Positions 56,380 to 64,000 of a stretch of 64,000 nt of DNA are shown piece after piece; positions within the stretch are counted from its first letter, which is position 1; each line of letters starts with the position of its first letter. The stretch is from Saccharum officinarum. Taxonomy: Eukaryota > Streptophyta > Magnoliopsida > Poales > Poaceae. The stretch lies in NCBI GenBank assembly GCA_020631735.1, contig CM036160.1:110528680-110592679 (forward strand), in the 5' to 3' direction. A model generated the notes under the pieces. The model was given only the letters and a program-made list of their open reading frames with translations. It made no database searches and had not been told where the DNA came from. A program made the translations under genes and the position numbers.

Positions 56380-58551
56380 TTATTTGGGTCCTTGGAGGTT
56401 AGTAACTAAGCTCTTTGGTACCCAAATGGCCTTCTTCTTTGGACCCACAATTGGTGTACCAACAAACCTAGCATGCACACCTTTCTCACCCTTGGTAAGC
56501 ACATAACAAGAATCAAAAGGAATGTAATCCATTTTAGCATGAAACTTGTTGTTGTTCTTGTTTATTTTATTACAATTAATCTCTAGATACCCAACTTGCT
56601 TGCATCTATTGCAATAACGACCATTGCTCTTCACAAAGCGAGGCTTTGGAGTATCAAAGGCCGCCTTGCCCTTCTTGGGAGTATAGCCCAAACCCTCTTT
56701 GTTAAGAGAGAACCTTTGGGTACCCAAGCATTTTAGCAAGCGGGCATCCCCACCATAGGCATTGCCTAATGCGCGGGTGAGATCATCCACCTCTCTCTTG
56801 AGAGTCTCATTCTCAACCACAAGCGATGCATCACTAGTAGTAGAGGTAGAGTTGGTTGTGGTAGATGATGATGAGCTACATGAAGCATTAGTAGGACCAA
56901 CAAATAAAGAATCATCAATAATATCACATGTTAGTCCAATATCACAAGTGACAATCACTTGCTCCTCCTTAGCTTCCTTCATGAGCTTCTCCAACTTGAG
57001 GTCCTTCTCCTTGATGAGCTCAAGTAGAGAGGAGTGGGCTTCCTTAAGCCTAGTGTGAGCAACTTCAAGGTCCTCGTGGTCTTCCTTTAGACACTCACGA
57101 GAGGCCTCTAGCTCATCAAAGGATTTCCTAAGAGCTTTGAGCTCTTGTTCAATTCCTTTATACTCCTTACTCTTTTTGAGAGCAACAAGCTCCTCTATCA
57201 AGGCATCATTTTCATTGCTCTTGGCAATGAGCTCTTGCTCCAAGATTTTGCACTTCTTGGTTGTCCTCTTGTAGCCCTTGCTCATTTGATCTATTATGCC
57301 CAATAGATCATCCTTGGAGTAGTCCTCATCCTCCTTATCATCACTCCTACAACCATCACTAGCACAAGAATCATCATCACTATCATCATATTTTACCTTG
57401 GTAGGCTTGGCCATAAGGCATGTCGATGTAGTGTCGAAGATGGATGACTTGTTAGAGAGGGCGATGCTTGCAATGGCTCGCCGAGTGGTCCTCTCATCAT
57501 TACTAGAGCTTTCATCATCATCACTATCGGAGTTGTCACTGTCCCAAGTGACCACATAACCACCACCCTTCTTCTTGTTGTTGATAGTGAAGCTCTTCTT
57601 CTCTTTCTTCTCCTTCTTGTCCTTCTTGTTCTTCTTCAACTTCAACTCCCCATCATGATATCTTTTGTCTTCATAGGGGCACTTTGCCACTACATGATCG
57701 GGGCTATTGCAATTGTAGCAAAGCATCTCCTTTGCCTTCATGAAGTCCCTTCTCTTTCTTGCACCATATCCTTTCTTCTTCATGAACCTCCCCATCTTGT
57801 GTACTAGGAGGGCCATGGTCTCATCATCGAATGGATCATCATCATCGCTCTCCACCTTGCTCTTGCCCTTAGAAGATGAAGCCTTGAATGCAATGGGCTT
57901 CTCTTGCTTGACCTTGATCTCCTTCTTCTCATCTTCATCTTCATCATCATCATATTGAGCATCGGTCATGACATCTCCAAGCACTTGGTTTGGAGTTACC
58001 TTGTCCAAACCCTCTCTTTGGATCATCTTCCTCAAGATAGCAAACTTCTTAGGTAAGTTCATCAAGAACTTATGTGAGAAGTCCTTGTCCTTGACATCTT
58101 CTCCTAGGCTCTTGAGATCATTGACAATAACTTGTAGCCTATAGAACATCTCCGGTATGGACTCATCATCCTTCATCTTGAAGCTTGCAAACTTATCCTT
58201 GAGCATATAGAGCTTGGCACTCTTTACCGTTGAAGTGCCCTCATATGTTTCCTCTAATCTTGTCCACACTTCACTTGCCATCTCAAGATCCTTGATTTGC
58301 TCAAAGACCTTTGCATCAATCCCATTGTAGAGAGTGTTGAGAGCCATAGTGTTGCATTGGTTGTTGATGCGGTCATTGTTGGTGAGGTTGTCGGGATCAA
58401 TGATAGCATAATCATGATGTGTCACCTCCCAAACCTTCTCATTGATAGAGCCAAGATATTGCTTTATCTTTCTTTTCCAATGATCAAAAGAAGAGACACC
58501 ATCAAAGAATGAAGGCTTGCCCCCGACATGGTTGAACATAACTTGAGCCAT
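56380..58551 (-). CDS. gag: gag of element B (723 aa)
   Basis: N-terminal copia gag domain (LNTLYNGIDAKVFEQI, SIPEMFYRLQVIVNDLKSLG), first CCHC knuckle CYNCNSPDHVVAKC near residue 276, and Lys-rich and Asp/Ser-rich linkers. A coiled coil follows at about 430-545. The second knuckle-like motif, CNRCKQVGYLEINC, has Tyr where the zinc-binding His should be. The stop TAA at 56380-56382 comes early relative to element A. Seven more in-frame codons, beginning VWVPKK, precede another TAA at 56356-56358 and match the C-terminal motif of element A gag. The ATG at 58551 lies 40 bases inside the PBS. Confidence 0.92.
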   Translation of the reverse strand: MAQVMFNHVGGKPSFFDGVSSFDHWKRKIKQYLGSINEKVWEVTHHDYAIIDPDNLTNNDRINNQCNTMALNTLYNGIDAKVFEQIKDLEMASEVWTRLEETYEGTSTVKSAKLYMLKDKFASFKMKDDESIPEMFYRLQVIVNDLKSLGEDVKDKDFSHKFLMNLPKKFAILRKMIQREGLDKVTPNQVLGDVMTDAQYDDDEDEDEKKEIKVKQEKPIAFKASSSKGKSKVESDDDDPFDDETMALLVHKMGRFMKKKGYGARKRRDFMKAKEMLCYNCNSPDHVVAKCPYEDKRYHDGELKLKKNKKDKKEKKEKKSFTINNKKKGGGYVVTWDSDNSDSDDDESSSNDERTTRRAIASIALSNKSSIFDTTSTCLMAKPTKVKYDDSDDDSCASDGCRSDDKEDEDYSKDDLLGIIDQMSKGYKRTTKKCKILEQELIAKSNENDALIEELVALKKSKEYKGIEQELKALRKSFDELEASRECLKEDHEDLEVAHTRLKEAHSSLLELIKEKDLKLEKLMKEAKEEQVIVTCDIGLTCDIIDDSLFVGPTNASCSSSSSTTTNSTSTTSDASLVVENETLKREVDDLTRALGNAYGGDARLLKCLGTQRFSLNKEGLGYTPKKGKAAFDTPKPRFVKSNGRYCNRCKQVGYLEINCNKINKNNNKFHAKMDYIPFDSCYVLTKGEKGVHARFVGTPIVGPKKKAIWVPKSLVTNLQGPK

Positions 58552-58590
58552 CTTACACCGAGGTTGTTAAGCCTTACAAACGGTGACCAC

Positions 58591-58603
58591 GACTCCGATA
58601 CCA
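58591..58603 (-). other. Primer binding site of element B
   Basis: TGGTATCGGAGTC on the minus strand, two bases from the 5' LTR. It is nearly the same as in element A and close to the initiator-Met tRNA complement. Confidence 0.85.
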
Positions 58604-59502
58604 CTTGAAAGGTCTTGATGGCTAGAGGGGGGTGAATAGCCTTTTAAAAAAAATTCTACAAAGACAAGCTAAACAAGTTTATCAATACAACAAATAGCGA
58701 GATGCGAGTTTTGCTTAGCCTATGGGGTGTTTGCAAGCCACCTATTCAATTCACAATTCTAGTATTGGCACTCAACCGCATAAGTTAAACCGAGAAGGTA
58801 ACTACAACTACAACTAGCGAGCTACACAAAAGAGCTACTCTAGCAAAGCAAACTAGCTAGCAAAGATAACTAAGAAAGTAATGCGGAGTTGAGTTAGGAG
58901 GGTTTCAACGAGGGGCGAAGTATTGAGCCAACCAATATGATCAACAATGAATACCAAAACAACCGAACACCAGGATCAATCAATCACAATATGAAAGTGA
59001 TGACACGAAGATTTATCCCGAGGTTCACGTGCTTGCCGGCACGCTAGTCCCCGTTGTGTCCCTCTTCACCACGTGGTTCGGTGGCTAATCGGTCTCACAC
59101 CAAGCCTCTCAAAAGGCGCCACAAGAACCTACCAAATGGCAAAAGGTTGCAATGACACGAGCAATTTACTAATGTTGCCTTTGGCGCTTCGCCGAGGTAG
59201 GCACAAACCCCTCACAATCACCGGAGGTGGCCAAGAACAATCACCAACTCTTGCCAACGCCTCCAAGCTGCTCCAAGCCGTCTAGGTGGCGGCAACCACC
59301 AAGAGAAACAAGAATCCCGCAGCAAATCAACCACCAAGTGCCAACTAGATGCAATCTCACAATGCAAATACACTTGGATCACTCAATCTCACTTCGAATA
59401 TGCAAAGAAGCAAGAGAGATGAGTGGGAGGGGAGTTGCTTAGCTCAAAGTGTTCACAAGTATGTCAAAAGTCCAAGAGTGAGAGCCTTGAGCCGGCCAAC
59501 GA

Positions 59503-59512
59503 GTATTTATAG
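59503..59512 (-). promoter_or_regulatory. TATA box of element B 5' LTR
   Basis: CTATAAATAC on the minus strand, about 50 bases downstream of the last palindrome half-site. It is the likely start region of the element's transcript. Confidence 0.7.
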
Positions 59513-59561
59513 ACGTACCCCTTCGAATATAGCCGTTAGGAACTTGATTCAGCAGCAGTCG

Positions 59562-59958
59562 CGCTGACCGGACGCGCTGGTCCAACTGACCGGACGCGCC
59601 GGTCACGCAACGGCTATTTTCGCGAAGCACCAACCGGACGCGCTGGTCGCGCGGACCGGACGCGCTGGTCACGACCGGACGCGCCGGTCCCGTAACTGAC
59701 CGAACACGCTGGTCAACCCTGAGTCGCGCACAACGAAACAGCGACCGGACGCGCTGAAGAACTGATCGGACGCCACAGTGCCCGCGTCCGGTTGGAGTCC
59801 AGTAAGCACCCTGATCGACCGGACTCATCCGGTCGGTCGTGACCGGACGCGCCCCGCGTCCGATCAAACAACTGAAATACGCGCACACGCTGATCACTGA
59901 CCGGACGCGTCCGGTCAAACAGTGACCGCGTCCGGTCCAGCGTCCGGTCACTCCTGTG
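59562..59958. repeat. CCGGACGCG palindrome array, 5' LTR of B
   Basis: The counterpart of 50960-51356, upstream of the TATA box on the minus strand. The perfect palindrome is at 59899-59916. Confidence 0.85.
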
Positions 59959-60529
59959 ACCTCCGTTCGCCTCCGTTTCTTTTTTCGACTTCTGGCGTAG
60001 TGGAAAAAAGTCGTTTCAACTCCTTGAAAACGCCTGAATCCCGCCTCGCAAGCTCGGCGGGAGGGAGAGAGGACCCCAAACCCTCTCTACCGCTCAAACT
60101 CCAACGCCAACGCAAATGTGCTAACACCACCAAGTGATCACGTCATGTGCGAGTGTGGTAGCATTTTCACAATCATTTTTCGAGGCGTTATTAGTTCTAT
60201 CCAAATGCATATGATTATGAAATGCACACCTAGAGGCATTTAGGAGTTCAATAGCCGCGTCATTCCCCTCTTTATAGTACGGCTATCTATCCTATAATGT
60301 AACCACACCCACTAGGTGTCTTGGTTACTAAAACACAACCCTCAAACATATACCTTTGCCTTGATCACGTAGGGTTGCGTCCAAATCCAAGTGTGACCAT
60401 CATGATCACCATGTCCATCTTGCCACCAACCTTAGAATGTACTAATCCTCATATGCTACATACAACTTAAGCATAGGATTAGTACTTAGGTATTGTCACT
60501 AATTACCAACACCAAACATAGGACTTTCA

Positions 60530-61324
60530 GACGCCTGGTGCCGCGCGAACCAGGCCTGGGTGCTCGCGGCGCCTCCATCACGGCGCCCTAGGGTTGGAGC
60601 AGCGGCGCCTCCTCCATGAGTTGGAGTGGATCCCGGCGCACCTGGGTCAGGTGGATCTGGGGCAGGAGATCCCAATGGACGCCCCTAGACGACGACGGCG
60701 CGGCGCCCTCCCCCATCGGTCTCGCGTCGCAGCCCTCGCGGTTTTTTTATTGCAATAGCGTTCGACGCTCATCCCTCGCTCGGTGTGATGCGGCGCCTTC
60801 TGAAGGACAAAAGCATATTTTTGTCTTTTCGTGTATCTATCAATGAACAAGCTAACATAGTACCTTAACGGACTTGACAGAAAGCCAAAGAAGGAATGAA
60901 AGTTTGTATTAGGGCCATAAAGTAAATTAAAAAAAATCCATACAAGAAAGAGCCATTTTTTCAACGGCCATACAGGTACCGTGGACAGGATGGTAAGCAG
61001 CTCTATCAAATCTCGAATGCATCTTTTCCAGTTCAGTTCGTCCCCTAGTCGCCATCAATGCCCATGAGCATAGATGGATCATGAGCTCATAGCCTTTATT
61101 AATTATTATGCAATCGATGTTGATAGATCTAGCACTGCAGCTGCTTCTGGACAGTATCTATGGCCTCTGTTGCACTTGCACTTGCGCTTTATTTTTTTAA
61201 CCTTGGCACGGTGTCCCATTCCCATGCACGGTGCGTGCATGGAATTCGAACCCAGCTGGAGCGCACGGTTTGGCCTGGTGCTGCTGACGGACACCGCTTA
61301 ATCAAAGAGTCTCTTATCCTAATA
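60530..61324. other. Right flank of element B, probable MULE 5' part
   Basis: The target duplication GACGC at 60530-60534 is followed by about 200 bases of GC-rich sequence that matches the composition of 49700-50003 and would be continuous with it before insertion. Beyond 60800 it is AT-rich, and no terminal repeat was identified. Confidence 0.5.
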
Positions 61325-61565
61325 CTTTCCTCTATTTTCATTTACTTAATCACCAACTTTTTACTATAACAGATTTGACTAGCCATTTCTTTTCTTCTAA
61401 AAAATCTTAGATACTTTAAAGTATATAACATTAATCAAGTATGTAAAATGAAGAATCATATATATGAAAACTTGATGTATCTAAAATTTTTTTTGCAGAA
61501 AAAAACGCATGGTCAAAATTGTCATAGTAAAAGTTTGGTGACAAGTAAACGAAAACGGAGAAAAG
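61325..61565. mobile_element. Stowaway-like MITE with long inverted repeats
   Basis: About 48-base imperfect terminal inverted repeats start CTTTCCTCTATTTTCATTTAC and end, in complement, CTTTTCTCCGTTTTCGTTTAC. TA dinucleotides flank the element at 61323-61324 and 61566-61567. Confidence 0.75.
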
Positions 61566-61567
61566 TA

Positions 61568-61715
61568 CTTCCTCCATCCTAAATTGTAAGTCATTCTGGT
61601 TTTCTAGGTATATATTTCACTTAGTACGTATGTAGACGTATTATATATTTAAATACATAGCAAAATCTATATATCTAGAAAAATCAAAATAACTTATAAT
61701 TTGGAACGAAGGGAA
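61568..61715. mobile_element. Stowaway MITE
   Basis: CTTCCTCCATCCTAAATTGTAAG at the left and CTTATAATTTGGAACGAAGGG at the right are inverted copies of the CTCCCTCCGTCCC Stowaway terminus. It shares the TA at 61566-61567 with the preceding MITE. The right boundary is uncertain by a few bases. Confidence 0.8.
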
Positions 61716-62789
61716 TATATATTTCCTTTACTTTTTTTTAGCTAGCCTACATGTAGAAGATTATGTGCGTGTTTATTACTAATTCATACAGTAAGTGTTT
61801 TATTAATCTCCATAAATAAGTACCACAGCACTGATGCACAAATTCTCCTTATCATGGTTCATGAAAGCAGTTAAGGTGGCATAGCATTATTGAATTGTCT
61901 TCAAGTTCCTTTGGAACATTTCATCACCTTTTGTTTTGTGCTAAAGTGATGAATGCGCGTTTTTACAACGACTTCAACCTGCTCGTTATCCACCTCTCCT
62001 GTAATGGAAGATTCTAGATTACCTTACTTTAGTCCCGATCGTTTATATGGGATTTTGATCATACATTGTCTTCAGGAACAGTAAATTTCATTGATGGTAA
62101 ATTATATATTGTCGTCATCCTAAATGCCTAAACTTCCAGGCAGCAGCTCAGCTCGGCAACAGTAAACTCTGAGAGCAGCAGCCTGGCTTCAAAGTTCAAA
62201 CGCACTTTGCGTACTGCCAGGCTAGCTGTCCTTACTTGCTGCTCCCGGGGGCAAGCTCATCCGCTCGTGGTACACAGATGACTAAAGGCCGAACAGCGTG
62301 GCCATTTACAAATCTTTAATAACTCAGTTAGGAACAGGAAAAGCAAAGCAACCAAAGTGAAAACGTCCAGCGATGTTTACAGTGGAACCAGCAATTCATG
62401 GCTAATAAAGATATTGTTGACAACATCAATACAACATAAAATCCCATCACCTCCGCAGGGAAGAGGATTAGCTACGGGACTACTCCAATTCTAGGAAATA
62501 GTACTGACAATGGGCAGGTATAGTGAAGGCGAAAACACTGGCCCAGGTACGGTAAGTCCTTTGATAGTTACCATATATTTGCAACTTTGTGATATAGATG
62601 AAACATGTAGGGGGGCTTGATGTTTTGTTTGCTCAAATATGTATGGCATAGTATTATACCCTCGGTTTGGACCTCCATGTAGTATGTGTGGCGCGGAGGA
62701 AGTTGCAGAGTCCACTCGTCTTCTATGTGGAGTTCCAGATATATGAAGCCATTTGGACAATGATGAAGATGGCAGTTCATCGGTCATGT
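61716..62789. other. Intergenic and KASII 3' region
   Basis: No gene recognised. The part closest to 62790 is the 3' UTR side of the minus-strand KASII gene. Confidence 0.5.
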
Positions 62790-64000
62790 TCACTTAAAGG
62801 GGGCAAAGAGAATTGATGAGTTGTGCCCACCAAATCCGAACGAGTTGGATAACGCCACCTTCACTTCACATCTTTCCTTCTGTGATCCTACCAAGATGCC
62901 CACATCCTGTATCAAGATCAGCATTAAAATACCATTCAACACATAGATTTTGCTCTTTCATGCATATCTAGCTTATTTAGTAGAAGTAGAGAGAAGATAA
63001 AAATGAAATTAAATCATGCATCACTAAAGGAGCTTACCACAGTGTCCTCAGGATTTTCTAAATTCAAATTTGGATGGACCCAACCAGTTCTTATAGCCTG
63101 CAATGAACAACAAAGAAGAATTTCCCATGATGAGCCGGTTTTGCATTGAAACCGATAGCAAAACACATGCTCTGGTATGATTTCAATTCATGCTGATTGA
63201 AGCCAAAACGCCAGTTCCCACAAAAAAAAAGAGAAAAAAAAAGAAGCCAAAACGCCCAAAGCAGCGAGGGTTGCGGTAAATGTAACAAAGAATGAGATAG
63301 TTCATGGCTACATGAGAATGAAACCCAAATGCCAATGTTCATTGCAAAAGAATAACTGTCTGGTGTCTGCAATATCATATTGACTATACTTGGTCTAGGA
63401 TAACTGGAGTTTTTATTTTGCGAGGATAATTGGAGTTACATCCAAACAAAAGTGCCTATTAATCTTCCAGGAAACTGTGTGATGCAAAATCTGTTGCTTG
63501 AAGATAAATAAATGAAAGAAAGAAAAAGATATATGTATCTGTAAATAATTTCAGCCAGACGACCACAGCATAATCTAGAAAAAGGCAGATGTAGCTAAAT
63601 TTCATTTTAGAATAACTTAGCTTCAGTGCCACTATGTTCAGCAAATATTTCAGTGAGACATTGAAGGGTAATACTGTGTGATGTGATTATTTTCAAAAGA
63701 AAAGTATTATGTGCTGAATTTTTCAGTTACAGAGTTCATGTCTTCCAATAAATTACTAATTGCACTGGAAATTCACTATATTGGACATACAGAAAGATAC
63801 AATGAACATGACGAATTCAATGCTATAAATGCATAGTTCATATTCAGTGAAGTAATTTTTGTATTATTAATAGAATAATGCCAAGTAAATATGTTCCCTG
63901 TAAGGGTACTAAGAATTCCTTACTTGTACAGAAGCAACTGCTTCTATTCCACCAGCTGCTCCTATAAGATGCCCAGTCATTGATTTGGTCGAGTTCACCC
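62790..64000 (-). CDS. KAS2: 3-oxoacyl-ACP synthase II, last three exons (partial)
   Basis: Condensing enzyme of plastid fatty-acid synthesis that elongates C16-ACP toward C18. Exons on the minus strand are 64000-63924 (continuing off the window), 63097-63038 and 62906-62790. All have GT/AG borders and phase-0 joins. They encode VNSTKSMTGHLIGAAGGIEA, AIRTGWVHPNLNLENPEDTV and DVGILVGSQKERCEVKVALS through SNSFGFGGHNSS to LFAPFK and TGA at 62790-62792. The STKSMTGH motif holds the active-site Lys and His of the Cys-His-His condensing family. AIRTGWVHPN and LVGSQKER favour KASII over KASI or the mitochondrial enzyme. The active-site Cys and first His lie outside the window. Confidence 0.9.

Larger units (their letters stand above)
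50004..60529 (-). mobile_element. Complete Sirevirus-type Ty1-copia retrotransposon B (10,526 bp)
   Basis: A full-length element on the minus strand: 5' LTR 58606-60529, PBS, gag, pol, noncoding 3' region with multiple purine tracts, and 3' LTR 50004-51927. The target duplication GACGC is perfect at 49999-50003 and 60530-60534. The two LTRs are each 1924 bp and differ by roughly 30 substitutions and two homopolymer indels counted by eye (about 1.6 percent). That suggests insertion roughly half a million to a million years ago at usual grass rates. Unlike element A there is no extra ORF after pol. It is inserted in the 5' part of the MULE. Confidence 0.95.
58606..60529 (-). repeat. 5' LTR of element B (1924 bp)
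   Basis: TGAAAG...CTTTCA ends with GACGC target duplication outside. It contains TATAAATA at 59504-59511 and a palindrome array at 59562-59958. Short open frames shared by both LTRs (for example 59073 and 59227) are not genes. Confidence 0.95.

Overview
The window is nuclear DNA of a grass (Poaceae, probably an Andropogoneae species such as sugarcane, Miscanthus or sorghum). The evidence is two Sirevirus-type Ty1-copia retrotransposons, several grass MITE families, Helitrons, a MULE, and intron-containing plant genes with GC-rich 5' ends. A 667-base run of N (13048-13714) marks a draft assembly.

Layout. 1-12178: a minus-strand Sirevirus-type copia element (element A) whose left LTR runs off the window. 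It has gag, pol and an extra 'env-like' gene downstream of pol that is preceded by its own promoter-like block. 12179-18552: intergenic sequence with the gap, a GGCGCC-rich patch and three MITEs. 18553-20700: a complete-looking non-autonomous Helitron. 20701-25500: intergenic sequence and MITEs. About 25500-30135: a chimeric region ending in a Helitron 3' terminus and holding intron-bearing fragments of TAF10, a LINE tail and an unrecognised gene piece. 30652-39083: a ten-exon plus-strand gene for a COP1-interacting protein 7-like protein of 1354 residues. Its fourth intron holds a MITE into which a truncated RTE-like LINE has jumped. 39084-43600: MITEs and a 927-bp TRIM-like miniature LTR element with a 5-bp target duplication. 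43920-45083: a glutamine-rich grass gene whose reading frame hops. 45590-46436: a Helitron relic and a MITE. 47600-49990: a decayed minus-strand MULE transposase, cut by a second complete Sirevirus-type element (element B, 50004-60529, 10.5 kb, target duplication GACGC). 60530-62789: flank and two back-to-back Stowaway-like MITEs. 62790-64000: the last three exons of a minus-strand beta-ketoacyl-ACP synthase II gene.

How it fits together. Only two loci look like functioning host genes: the CIP7-like gene (light-signalling family) and KASII (plastid fatty-acid elongation). They are unrelated in function. Everything else is mobile DNA or its residue, nested in a readable order. Element B is inside the MULE, the LINE is inside a MITE inside an intron, and the Helitron end lies about 0.5 kb upstream of the CIP7-like start codon.

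The most interesting signals are in the retrotransposons. First, the gag-pol junction has a conserved TAG|GT acceptor-like site while the gag-to-pol frame differs between the two elements. Second, CpG-rich palindrome arrays lie just upstream of the LTR TATA box in both elements, and a second such array with TATA, GC-rich leader and telo-box motifs lies upstream of the env-like gene in element A.
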